From Kappaphycus alvarezii (Eukaryota; Rhodophyta; Florideophyceae; Gigartinales; Solieriaceae), in NCBI GenBank assembly GCA_002205965.3, contig NADL03000682.1:682001-746000 (forward strand): a DNA stretch of 64,000 nt. Reading direction: 5' to 3'. Within the stretch, counting starts at the first letter, position 1, and the number at the start of each line of letters is the position of its first letter. The notes beneath the pieces are model-generated. The model did no database searches. It was not told where the DNA came from and saw only the letters and a program-made list of their open reading frames with translations. A program made the translations under genes and the position numbers. This document shows positions 12,201 to 20,927 of the stretch, in pieces.

Positions 12201-13752
12201 AATATCTCTGAGAGACGCATGTCCACAGACATGACGATGTACCTTATCGACGATTTCTTTGACCTTTTTCCAAGGCCAGTCATTGTGTATACTGCCACTG
12301 AGGCAAGACAACACTGATTCATTGGCGGGTTGCGACTCAAATACGGAGATGGGTAAGTAACTGAGGAGATTGCTTTCCAAAAGTGAAAGATATTCAGGCC
12401 TCCCCTCTACCATAATCTTCAAAGCATTTCGCTCGGAATGCAAAATGTCAGAATGACGCGTCACGTTCTTGCCAATCACCCATTGACTAGAGCCATCCAG
12501 AACTAAATGTATGATAGTGACCTCAAGGCCGCTGTCCGTGCGAGCAATGAGGGAACAGAACCAATAATAGGGCTAGCGTCACTGGAATGCTTACCAACTC
12601 CATACTGCCAGTGTGTATATCCGTGGAGAGAGTTTGGAATGGGCTCAATATAAACTTTGTCATCGAGGCCAAGATGATTGCGCAGCAGCATAAGCTCAAC
12701 ATGGCCAATAGCAGAATAAGATGTACCGTTATCGACTAGGGACGTTAAGTTTGAGCTTCTCCATAGTGATCCGTTGTAAAGCTTCCACAGTTAACGCTCG
12801 TCAACACAGCATTGTTAAAAGAAACAGTTTTCTTTTTCGCTGAGCCATTCTTACCGCCATATCCAGAGGATCTACCGCTAATAGAAGCAGCAAATTCCTC
12901 TGCAGTGTCGAAGGACTTTGTTCCTTCTTTGAGAGAGCTATCAGAGTCATGGCTATCCCTCCAGTGCCCATACTTGGAGCACATGTGGCACGGATTTTTC
13001 TTCAGTGGGGCATTGTAAGGGCAGCGCATGTTGTTACTGCGTCCATGATAAGACTTTTTAGAGAAAGCACTAGCAGAGCTGGATGATAGAGCACCATTTC
13101 TAGGGGGCAACATAGTTGGAGCCTTCTCACATTGCTTGACTACCGATGCCAACTGCTTGTACGTCACCGCCTTCAAGAAGTCGTCGTTTGACGATTGGTC
13201 GGTGAATACAGTACCAATGGGTGCAGCGGCGTTTAGACAAGATACACGTTGCGAGTACTCAATAGCAGCATTGCTCAAAAGCATGAGAGCTGTAATACAC
13301 TGCAGCAACTTTGTGGTAGTAGACATCGAGTTGAACTTCGCCACAGCGGCGGAGAATCGAATCGCAAAAGACTTCAAGGACTCACTGTTGTTGCCGCGTG
13401 TGTTTAGCAAGCGATGAAAGCCTTCATACGCCTCACTGATGACAGAGAGAAAGTCTCGTTGGTACACAACATCAATGATGAGCTGAACGCCATTTTGGTC
13501 TTTCAGCTGCTCATCGAGAGCTCTGAACACAAATCAGCAGCCTCGCCATATAACTGAGACTTTAGTACAATACCTTGCACGGTAATAGCAACCTTATTGG
13601 AGCTATTCTCCGGCAAAGATTCATGAAACTCTTTCCAGTCCATTACAGCGCTCTTGTATTTTCTTGATTTCCCTTCCCTTCGGTCCATGGTGGGCATTTC
13701 GCTTCCCACGAGAAACGCGGGCGACTCGGAAGAGAGTTTGTAGCGTTAAGGC

Positions 13753-13765
13753 CTGGGCCCATAAC
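13753..13765 (-). other. primer-binding site of copia element 1 (half-tRNA-iMet)
   Basis: Directly after the 5' LTR on the minus strand lies GTTATGGGCCCAG. This is complementary to CUGGGCCCAUAAC, the anticodon arm of initiator tRNA-Met. Drosophila copia is known to prime from a tRNA-iMet fragment at this internal region. The ATG within the site (complement of 13760-13762) opens the gag reading frame, so start codon and primer site coincide. Confidence 0.8.
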
Positions 13766-14084
13766 TAACAATAGTCTGAACAATCACACCGAAAGTGAGT
13801 ATTACGGTACTTCAAGATGCTGGGACAAAAGGACAAAAGCACTTTCGGGCAAATCTCAGCCTTCCGAATTTACAGAGACAGTAAAAAGAGTTTCATATTT
13901 GTACTAGAGGGAAAATGCCTACAGTGAGTAAAGCAAACATGAATACAGATGCACCAACTTGTACACGAAATCGTCAAAGTGCAGCAGAGAAAGAAAATAA
14001 TCTTAATCCAGGTGAACGGTCGTCTCAGAACTCAAAAGGATATAGAAACACAATCAATGAAAAATGCAGGAGGTCATATCATCA
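13766..14084 (-). repeat. 5' LTR of copia element 1
   Basis: 319 bp, the partner of 8939-9256. Two extra bases (14085-14086) separate the LTR start from the ACTGAC target duplication at 14087-14092. Confidence 0.93.
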
Positions 14085-14086
14085 AT

Positions 14087-14668
14087 ACTGACGCAGTCCA
14101 TGCTGCAATATATGAAGAGCTTCCGGTGGGTAATTGCCGCACACAGGCCTTCAGGGCCTCAATGAGTGTCCCAGGTGCCAAGGAATGGGTCCATTGCCCT
14201 CCCACAACAGGTTTGAAGACCGCAATAGGCACACGACATTTCTCGGTGTGGTTCAAATACTATTGCCAAGCCCCGCTCTTCGAGCCAGGAACCCCTTGTC
14301 CAAGAGTCGGATGTCCGGAAACCGTGGACGTCCACGGCGACCACTTGATCCACTGCAGGTACGGAGCGCAACGGATCGTCCGCCACGATGACCAAGTCAC
14401 CTTACTAAGTAACGACCTGAGCCTAGGCGCAAGGCATCCTGCTGTCGAGCCCCGGTCGCACGGGAACACAAAACAAGGCCGGACATCAGGGCGACGGGCG
14501 CCACCGGCGGTACCGATTACTTCGATGTGACCTTCGTGAACCCGCTGGCCCCTTCTCACCTCAGAATGAGATCCTTTAACCCCTTTACCAGCTTGAACGC
14601 AGCCCATGCGGACAAGCTACGAAAATACCAGGGTTTCTTAGCTAGCTTACCTGGCAGGAACAGACTCA
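14087..14668 (+). pseudogene. LINE-A copy 1, right fragment (RLE domain)
   Basis: Continues the LINE-A reading frame after the copia insertion: DAVHAAIYEELPVGNCRTQA, then a segment ending in the endonuclease CCHC finger, CX4CX9HX3C (CPRVGCPETVDVHGDHLIHC). Downstream text carries the RLE-type catalytic region (DVTFVNPLAPSHLRMRSFNP) and LNAAHADKLRKYQGFLASLP. The frame shifts around 14440-14530, so the product is not intact. At about 14668 the text switches to a different LINE family without a spacer. Confidence 0.85.
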
Positions 14669-15057
14669 TGCCCGACATCAAGGCGCTTGGAGAGAACGGG
14701 GCACGACCTATTATGACGTAACCGTTATCCATCCCCTGACCCCCGCCCGCCTTCCCTCCCTGGCGCGATGCCCACTCAAGCCCCTTAATCATGCTCGCCT
14801 GGGCAAGGAAACTCGCTTTGCCGAGTTAATACGTTCCAATGGTCCTGGGGATCGCTTCATTGTGCTTCCACTCTCCACGCTGGGGGGCTGGCACCCTTCC
14901 GCTCGGGACTTCGCCAACCGGGTTGCGACTGGTATTGCCGCACGGGCAGCCATTCCGATTGCTGATGCGGAGCGAACATTGTTCGCTCGTCACGCGGCGA
15001 GACTCGTCCAGAATAACGCCAGTTGTTTGTTGGAAGGAGTTTTGAGCGACACTTAGG
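14669..15057 (+). pseudogene. LINE-C 3' coding fragment
   Basis: Begins with a PDIKALGENG segment, the RPD...D part of a restriction-like endonuclease. After a frameshift near 14705 it continues YYDVTVIHPLTPARLPSLAR and later FIVLPLSTLGGWHPSARDFA, ending in NNASCLLEGVLSDT and a stop at 15055-15057. The layout is the same as the end of LINE-A, but the residues are clearly different, so a separate family is inferred. The piece is joined to LINE-A copy 1 at a point where both families align, so the join looks like a template switch or a recombination. Confidence 0.7.
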
Positions 15058-15181
15058 CCGCAACTTGAAATTGTGTACAGTGTATTCCAGAGAACCTCCG
15101 TTCTGAGGGTATGTACAGGAAGTGATTACCCTTTTTACAGTAGTACTAGTCTGCGATTGCTCTTAGCAGGAACATTACGTA
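15058..15181. other. short spacer / LINE-C 3' UTR
   Basis: Non-coding 124 bp between the LINE-C stop codon and the MITE. No conserved LINE tail motif was seen here. Confidence 0.4.
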
Positions 15182-15248
15182 CAGTGCGGGACAAAATGAT
15201 AGCCCACCCCTATCTTTGAGGCATACTCCCTGAAAAAAACATCCATTT
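15182..15248 (+). repeat. left terminal inverted repeat of MITE
   Basis: 67 bp, two mismatches to the reverse complement of 15498-15564. It starts one base after the TA target. Confidence 0.9.
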
Positions 15249-15284
15249 AAACAGAAAAAAACTTGCCATTTCTATTTATTTCTG

Positions 15285-15446
15285 TGTAAATGGGGGGTTA
15301 ATTTACTGTGGTGGATATGTGGGTTGGTATCCAGTAAATTTGTACCAAAGCGTAGATATCGTATCATTGTCAAGCCAATTGCGAAACCGTACGATGCGTC
15401 GAAAGCTGTGGATGGAACTCCAATCTACCAGAAGGTGGAAGGGAGG
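15285..15446 (-). mobile_element. 5'-truncated LINE-A tail inside the MITE
   Basis: 162 bp in minus orientation. It matches the 3' UTR of LINE-A copy 3 (27652-27798) and the small insertion at 48330-48394, including GGTACAAATTTACTGGATAC and the tail ACAGTAAATTAACCCCCC. The 12-bp direct repeat TATTTATTTCTG at 15273-15284 and 15447-15458 is its target-site duplication. This dates the tail insertion after the MITE. Confidence 0.9.
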
Positions 15447-15497
15447 TATTTATTTCTGATGCCGACTCTGCACTTTAAACGATTCTCAAAAAGGGTT

Positions 15498-15564
15498 AAA
15501 TGGAAGTTTTTTTCAGGGAGCATGCCTCAAAGATAGGGGTGGGCTATCATTTTGTCCCGCACTG
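15498..15564 (-). repeat. right terminal inverted repeat of MITE
   Basis: Reverse complement of 15182-15248 with two mismatches, followed by TA at 15565-15566. Confidence 0.9.
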
Positions 15565-15665
15565 TACTGTGGTTTGATTCACGCTCAATTTTTTAGGTTT
15601 GTTATAGATTGGCAACTCTCTTTCTTTCCTTCTTTCTTGCTGTTTTCACTTTCCCCCTTCTCCGA

Positions 15666-16211
15666 ATGCCACCTTCCCCTTCCTCTAACATCTCCCCGGG
15701 GCAGCCGCCCACGCACGCCGAGGTGCCCGCCCCACCCGGTTTGGACATCGCTGCGGGCCCCTCGTGGGCCGCTGTGGCCGCGTCTCGTCCTACTGCTGCA
15801 ACGCCCTCCACCCCCCTCGTAAAGTTCGATTTTCCGAATCCCGACGCCCCCATTGGCCAGCCGCTTTTCACACTTTCCCAAGCGTGCGACCTCATTGGCC
15901 AAACGCCTGAGACCCCGAACTCCGCTGCAGTTGCAAGCGCACGTTGCTTGCTCGCCGGTGTCACTCGCTCTCCTGCGCGCCTTGATCCCCGCACGGGGGA
16001 GGCGGAGAAAAGGCCGCCCACGCCGCCCCCTTTCATGCACCTTGCCCTCGCCCCCGGACAGGGGTTCTCATTCTTGTCAGCAGAGGATACCCAGGGGTTT
16101 CCCTTGGAAGCTGCACGTCGGGCAGAAGTTACCCTCCCCAACCACGTCATAACCCCTCCGTCGGCAAGTGGAAATACGTCTACTTTCCGGCGTCGGGGGC
16201 AGACCACATGA
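15666..16211 (+). CDS. LINE-B ORF1, Pro/Ala-rich protein
   Basis: 181 codons from the ATG at 15666. The frame stays open further upstream but without an ATG. The protein is rich in proline, alanine and serine, with no zinc knuckle or RNA-recognition motif visible. It has a hydrophobic-poor N terminus and a TLSQACDLIGQTPETPNSAA stretch in the middle. By position it corresponds to the Gag-like first ORF of LINEs, but this is inference. Its stop TGA overlaps the ATG of the next ORF in the tetranucleotide ATGA (16208-16211), an arrangement that supports termination-reinitiation in other LINEs such as SART1. High GC content opens long spurious frames on both strands here. Confidence 0.5.
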   Translation: MPPSPSSNISPGQPPTHAEVPAPPGLDIAAGPSWAAVAASRPTAATPSTPLVKFDFPNPDAPIGQPLFTLSQACDLIGQTPETPNSAAVASARCLLAGVTRSPARLDPRTGEAEKRPPTPPPFMHLALAPGQGFSFLSAEDTQGFPLEAARRAEVTLPNHVITPPSASGNTSTFRRRGQTT

Positions 16212-17056
16212 AGGCCGTTCTCACCCAATTGAAGGCAGTGTTCTCTGGCCTAAAGCACTCAGTGTTCGCCCTTCCCGCGGCAGCGAAGGCCCTCGATGCT
16301 TTCAGTGCCGGTGGAATACAGAGTCGCCGCTTAAAGGAAATTCGTCTCCTTCACAACGCGGTCCGCCGCGCTGGGCGCCGGTCGGCCAACCCCTACACCC
16401 TTCAGGCCTTCGCTTCAGTCCTCCGCGGCCATATCAACGACATCGCGGCCTTACGCCGCCAGGCCAGACAGCCCCGGAAACAGGGCGCCCAGAAGAACAT
16501 GGTGGCCCCAACCAAGGGTATCCCCCCGGCCTGTCAAGACGACCTCCCAGCGGGACCTGCCGCCGAGGAGCCTACAATAGCGAAGGCAGAGCGGTTGACC
16601 TCCGCCCTGGCCCCGCGGCCCCCGCCCAAGGCCGCCGCTTCCACCCCCAGGCCCCGCCGTCGTGTTTGCACTGGGGCCATCGGCAAACAGAAGTCCTCCC
16701 ACGCATCCACAGCCAAGGCCATCGCCCGCGTGGATCCTGCAATGGTGTTCACAACACCCGTGACCCCCGCCGGCGCCCAGCAGTCCCGCAACCCTGATGC
16801 AATCTCCCGCCCCAACCCTACTGTATCCCCCGTGCCTACGCAGGCAATGGAGGAGGAGGTGCAGGCGGAACCCCCGAACAAGGAAAAAGCTACTCCCGCC
16901 CGTGCCCAGCAGGCCCCCAAACCTGCTGAGCCCTCGGGGCCTACTCATGCCATGGAGGAGGTGGTGCCAGCGGTTCCCCCGCACAAGGACACCCCGGCAC
17001 AAGCCAGCCAAATGGTTCCCCCGGCGGCGACTAGCGCTGAGGGACACTCAAAATAA
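16208..17056 (+). CDS. LINE-B ORF2, basic proline-rich protein
   Basis: 282 codons, starting at the ATG inside the ATGA overlap with ORF1. The N-terminal 90 residues look folded and helical (LKAVFSGLKHSVFALPAAAK, then SRRLKEIRLLHNAVRRAGRR). The rest is low-complexity and rich in proline, alanine, glutamine and basic residues, with two repeats of the form AMEE.V.A.PP.K near 16846 and 16951. No catalytic motif was found. A nucleic-acid-binding, Gag-like role is plausible from its charge and position ahead of the RT ORF, but it is not demonstrated. It ends nine bases before the RT ORF ATG at 17065. Confidence 0.5.
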   Translation: MKAVLTQLKAVFSGLKHSVFALPAAAKALDAFSAGGIQSRRLKEIRLLHNAVRRAGRRSANPYTLQAFASVLRGHINDIAALRRQARQPRKQGAQKNMVAPTKGIPPACQDDLPAGPAAEEPTIAKAERLTSALAPRPPPKAAASTPRPRRRVCTGAIGKQKSSHASTAKAIARVDPAMVFTTPVTPAGAQQSRNPDAISRPNPTVSPVPTQAMEEEVQAEPPNKEKATPARAQQAPKPAEPSGPTHAMEEVVPAVPPHKDTPAQASQMVPPAATSAEGHSK

Positions 17057-17064
17057 CTCCTGCC

Positions 17065-18333
17065 ATGGAATCGCCGATCGCGTCCTCAGCCTCCCCGTCA
17101 TCTTTCCCTTTGCCGACCCCCTACGATGCCCTACGCACGCCGTACCGTGAGGCGGACATCTTCCAGGACATCCCCTCCGCATGTCTCCGCCAGGTCACCC
17201 CTCTCTTTATCAAGTTGGCCAAAGCCGCTGCTAACGCAAGCGGTGACGCAGCTACACATCGCGCCTTTCTTCACCCTCATATGATGCCCACTGCTGTCAT
17301 GCGGCGCAGCCTTGGGGGTGAGGAAGGGTGGAGATCCGTCCAAGGTCAACGATCCGCGCTCAGGGAACGGCTCCGGCGGGCTCACACCGGCTCCCAATGG
17401 GGCGCCCTATGGGCTGATGCTGTCAACGCCCATCACCACCGGGCCGAGTGGGTTATCGAACACTGCCCGATGCTCGCACACTTGCTTCATCCGACAACGC
17501 CAAACGCTCCCGGCGAGCCGAAGCTCTCCGCGCTGACGCCCGCTACGGCAAGGCGATGCGGACTCTTCACAATGCCCCGTGTGCCGACGTTAACTCGCCT
17601 ACCACCATCCAGCGTCTGCTTGAACTTCACCCGTCGCCGCCGCAGCCCATCGCCCCGCTTCCCGAGGAAAGCCTCCCACCTCCTCCGCAACTCATGGAAG
17701 CCGCTGTTGCGCAGTCAGCGCGTCGCATCCTGCGGGCATCCCCGCGGGTCCGGACCGGACGCCCTCGGAGTTCTGACGAAGCTGGTCAATCGAATAGCAA
17801 AGGGAGACCTCCCCGATTCGGTTCTTCCCCTGCTCTCCGCAGCAACACTCCTCCCCCTACAGCCCAAGCCTGGGAAGATCCGTCCCATCGCCGTCGGCTC
17901 TGTCCTCCGGCGCCTGGTCACGAAGACGCTGCTCACGTCGGCGATTGATGACTCTCGTGCATTTTATGCCCCCTTCCAAACTGCCAATGGCATCAAGGCA
18001 GGCATGGATGCGATCGTCCATGACATTCGCACGATGCTGCGAAGGGTGTCGTCGGGTCCAAACGTTGCCACCGTCCTCATTGATCCCCGAAACGCTTTCA
18101 ACTGCGTCGATCGGCGAGCAATGCAGGGCATGCTGCCATCCCGTGCCCACTCACTTGCCCGATTCGCAAACATGATGTATGGTCGATCCCGACCACCGCT
18201 AATCGTCCCAAACCGGGAGCTGGCGATGATTTCTAGCGCCTATGGAACCCAGCAAGGGGACCTTGCGAGTATGCTGTTGTTCTCGTTGGCGATAAAACCG
18301 CTCATCAGGCGAGTCGCCGATGAGGAGGGTATC
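17065..18333 (+). pseudogene. LINE-B reverse transcriptase, N-terminal part
   Basis: From the ATG at 17065: a leader with FQDIPSACLRQVTPLFIKLA, then a finger region. Palm motifs follow: KPGKIRPIAVGSVLRRLVTK, VLIDPRNAFNCVDRRAMQ and AYGTQQGDLASMLLFSLAIK. The catalytic pair (YADD) lies beyond the solo LTR at about 19072. Between about 17490 and 17750 the conserved text moves into another frame (RRAEALRADARYGKAMRTLH; AVAQSARRILRASPR) and back, so there are two compensating frameshifts. The RPIAVG...RRL and GTQQGD motifs place it with the RT family that in LINE-A is followed by an RLE endonuclease. Confidence 0.85.
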
Positions 18334-19052
18334 TGATAGGGGTAAATCGGCGGGGGAAGAGATCCTCAGAACCAATTACCCTGAGAAGGAGGTGTTGCGA
18401 GCGACAAAAGTGCTACCGTGGTATTGTTGAACGAACAAAAGGTAGTGTATATAGATGAGAGGTGAGAAAGCTAAAAGCAAGTATAAAAGGGGCAGGGTCT
18501 ACCACCGACGCTCTGCGACTAGCGTAAGAAAAAGTTTTCTTGGGTCTGAAGTTGACTCTCAACTTCCTACTACTCGGGACTTGGCTTGAAGTTGTCTGCC
18601 AACTTGCTTCACCTCCACTAAAGCAAGCAGTTTACTCGGCTTATATAGACTTTTGGCTACCCAAAAGTCTCAAACAAGCATACTAATAACCACAAAATGC
18701 ATTCACGGTAATCGTGTGAACCAGAGAGACTATTAGGAGATATTTTCTCAAGGTAAATATCTAGGTGCCATACCATGCCAGCCACCCATCGGCCAGGGGT
18801 GGGAATTGATGTGGCCATTATATAGACCTTTCAGAGCTACTTGTAGTATCACCCACAACCTGGAACTGTACTGACATCTACTATGACAGCGTGTCCTAAA
18901 ATGAAAAAATCAACCGACGAATTTGCCACACTCACCCAAATTAAAAATATCTTGCAAATTCAAAAACTGTAAAAATATCTTCCCAATTCCGATACTGTAT
19001 ACAATCATGGTCCTCATCTAGATTTTTTTCGTGTGCGAATTTGCGCACATCA
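18334..19052 (+). mobile_element. solo LTR (copy 1) inserted in LINE-B
   Basis: 719 bp, beginning TGATAGGGG and ending GCGCACATCA, flanked by the 5-bp duplication GTATC (18329-18333 and 19053-19057). A reverse-complement copy of 721 bp lies at 62120-62840. TG..CA ends, a 5-bp target duplication and no coding capacity mark a solo LTR left by recombination between the two LTRs of a full element. A TATA box (TATAAAAGG at 18482-18490) sets the plus orientation. Confidence 0.88.
18482..18490 (+). promoter_or_regulatory. TATA box in solo LTR
   Basis: TATAAAAGG about 150 bp into the solo LTR, in the expected place for an LTR promoter. The second copy is diverged at this spot. Confidence 0.5.
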
Positions 19053-19554
19053 GTATCATTGTAAGTCAGTGGTACGCCGACGACCGTACAATGATTGGGT
19101 CACTTGAGGGCCTACGGCGAGCACTACGGTCCTCACGCTCTACGGTCCGTCTTACGGTCTGTATATTAACCATCAAAAGACACGCATCTCCTGGCCACAC
19201 TCTTCGCCAGCTGACCGCGCTGTTTTCCTGGCCGAGTTCCTGCTTGCAGAATGCGCCGGCAACGGTTTCGAGCTCCTCGGGGCCCCGTTGGGTAACGTTG
19301 CCTTCACGAAAAACATTCTTACGCAGCAAGGTAGAGGGGTGCCGTCGCACCCTGGTGCTGCTGGAAGGGGTCCAAGAACCCAGGGCCCGCTTCCACATGC
19401 ATCGCTTATGTGCATCCGCATGCCGGGTGCCTCACGCGTTTCGGCTTGCTGACCCTCAGCATGCCGCGGAGACTGCAAGGGAGTTCGGCTCCCTGCAGCG
19501 AGCCGCTTACGGCACGCTGCATAATGTCCCGCTCACCAACGACGCTTGGGAACA
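19053..19554 (+). pseudogene. LINE-B RT, catalytic site and thumb
   Basis: Begins within the target duplication of the solo LTR and carries on the LINE-B frame: IVSQWYADDRTMIGSLEGLR, with YADD as the RT catalytic motif at about 19072-19083. Downstream the frame is broken, and conserved text continues in other frames: YGLYINHQKTRISW-type thumb, GNGFELLGAPLGNVAFTKN, and QRAAYGTLHNVPLTNDAWE at 19491-19549. Matching order and residues in LINE-A support the assignment. Confidence 0.75.
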
Positions 19555-19607
19555 CCACGGGATAGATCGGATATACCTTCCCAGAGTAAAACACACAAAC
19601 GTTTTCC
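19555..19607 (+). mobile_element. 53-bp LINE-A tail insertion in LINE-B
   Basis: Contains only the last bases of LINE-A (ATAGATCGGATATACCTTCC, a GTAAAA block and CCC). It is flanked by the 10-bp duplication CTTGGGAACA (19545-19554 and 19608-19617). The surrounding LINE-B codons join as NDAWEQACLPL when the insertion and one duplication are discounted. A severely 5'-truncated LINE insertion is the simplest reading. Confidence 0.9.
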
Positions 19608-19716
19608 CTTGGGAACAAGCATGTCTCCCCCTCCTAGACATTCGCAGCCCGATCAGAGAGAAAAAGCAGTAATTTATCGCGGAAAGTTGGCGGAGGAACA
19701 GTTTTGAATCGCTGGA

Positions 19717-20328
19717 ATGGATCAGGTTGTCCTGGAGCACATACCTTTGGAGGAGGTCGACTACATTAAATTGGTACCGGTTTCAGATGACCCAGCTCCC
19801 GCACCTCCAAACCAGAGGCCCAACATCGCGTCTCAAACCCCCGATCTTTCTGAAAAGTCTCTGCCATCTCTAAAAGAGATCTTCACAACTCACACCCCAG
19901 TCATGTCGCATATACCGACCAAGTTCCGCGGTTGTCTAGCTGAGACGTATGCCAAGTCGATGGACCATGCAGTGAACGCTAGTCTTGCTGATAATTCACG
20001 AGCAACTCAGGCGCTCACAAAAATATTTCTGTTCCCAGCTGTTATGCTTACGAACATTTACTCGTCAGATTCCTGCTCCAGTGAATACCGGTGGCACTCT
20101 ATTACGGACAAAAATGGGGAAAGAATAGATTTATGGAACGCGGGGCACTTTAGAACACTATGGGCGCAAGCACTCGATCAGCCCAAACACCGCACGGCAC
20201 GAACTCGTTCCACTTCGGACCAGCAACAGGGTCAATATAAAAAGGGCGACAAAACTGGCCAAAGAAGGTGCGTACGGAAAGGTTGCACAAGCTTTGCGCT
20301 CGCTAGGCGTTCTACCAGCTACCAGTGA
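19717..20328 (+). pseudogene. LINE-A copy 2 ORF, N-terminal part
   Basis: 203 codons from the ATG near the LINE 5' end. It contains KSLPSLKEIFTTHTPVMSHI, FLFPAVMLTNIYSSDSCSSE and GHFRTLWAQALDQPKHRTAR. After about 20220 the conserved text moves to another frame (NIKRATKLAKEGAYGKVAQA), so this copy is frameshifted. The segment precedes the RT in LINE-A and is repeated almost unchanged at 61467-61826. No known fold was recognised in the first 150 residues. The LAKEGAYGKVAQALRSLG helix is typical just ahead of RTs of this type. Confidence 0.75.
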
Positions 20329-20927
20329 TATAATCGATGCCCTTATCGATAAACATTCCCAGAAGGCCCCTGATGAAACAACTCTAGTAAGTAAAACATC
20401 TTCTACCAATTACCGTTTCTGACCGATCACTGAAGACGAAGTCCTTGGCGCTATCAGGGCTTTTAATCCAGGATCCTCTCCCGGAGGCTCAGGTCTAAAG
20501 CCTTGCCGCCTGGTAGAATTGCTAAGATGTACATCCTCATCGGGGAATTCAGGCTTTTTGGCAGCTTTTACGAGACTTGTTAATGTTTTGGCAACTAGAA
20601 AAGCACCAGCCGTTCTCGCTCCTTGGATCGCTGGTGCTCCACTAACCCGTTGGCGAAGAAGGACATGTCGCCTATCCCAATCGCAGTTGGGGAGACGCTG
20701 CGCAGGTTGGTCGGTAGCTGCTTAATGAAGCGAGTGTCCCAGAAGGCGGCAGACTACCTCCAACCTCTCGAAGTGGGTATCGCCATAAAGTCAGGTACCG
20801 ACGCAGTCGTGCACGGAATCCGACGAGTCGTTCAGGAGTACGGCAGTGACCTAGCATACGGTTTATTGACTGTCGATCTCAAGAACGCTTTTAATATGTG
20901 CAGCAGACCCGCTTTTCTGACTGCGGT

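Larger units (their letters stand above)
8939..14084 (-). mobile_element. Ty1/copia LTR element 1, inserted in LINE-A
   Basis: LTR-bounded element on the minus strand with the copia domain order. Gag lies at about 12745-13762, with a CCHC knuckle (CHMCSKYGHWRDSHD). Protease lies around 12500-12700. Integrase occupies 11381-12480, with an N-terminal HHCC zinc region ending in ENCVSC. A Tudor-like module lies near 10970-11122. RT lies at about 9700-10900 (KADVKTAFLQT, and KIVDNIL at the catalytic site), and the end of RNase H at 9273-9690 (FADASR; WIPGKMNLADVLTKKDS). The coding region is broken in about five or more places, so it is dead. The LTRs differ at only about seven positions over 318 bp, so the insertion is fairly recent. 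It is flanked by ACTGAC on both sides and splits LINE-A copy 1. Confidence 0.93.
15182..15564. mobile_element. Tc1/mariner-like MITE carrying a LINE tail
   Basis: 383 bp bounded by 67-bp terminal inverted repeats (15182-15248 and 15498-15564, two mismatches) that begin CAGTGCGGGACAAAATGATA. TA flanks both ends (15180-15181, 15565-15566). TA targets and ends of this kind fit the Tc1/mariner superfamily. There is no transposase, so it is non-autonomous. Its interior holds a LINE 3' tail at 15285-15446 flanked by the 12-bp duplication TATTTATTTCTG. Without that insertion the MITE would be 209 bp. Confidence 0.9.

Noticed and set aside
15324-15536. 70-codon frame, also seen on the minus strand at 27572-27769
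   Set aside because: The shared text is antisense to the LINE 3' UTR carried in the MITE and at the end of LINE-A copy 3; it is conserved because the repeat is.
15585-16228. Long minus-strand frames opposite LINE-B ORF1
   Set aside because: They mirror the GC-rich plus-strand ORF and have no family resemblance.
16451-17047. 198-codon minus-strand frame opposite LINE-B ORF2
   Set aside because: Glycine-rich shadow of the proline-rich plus-strand frame.
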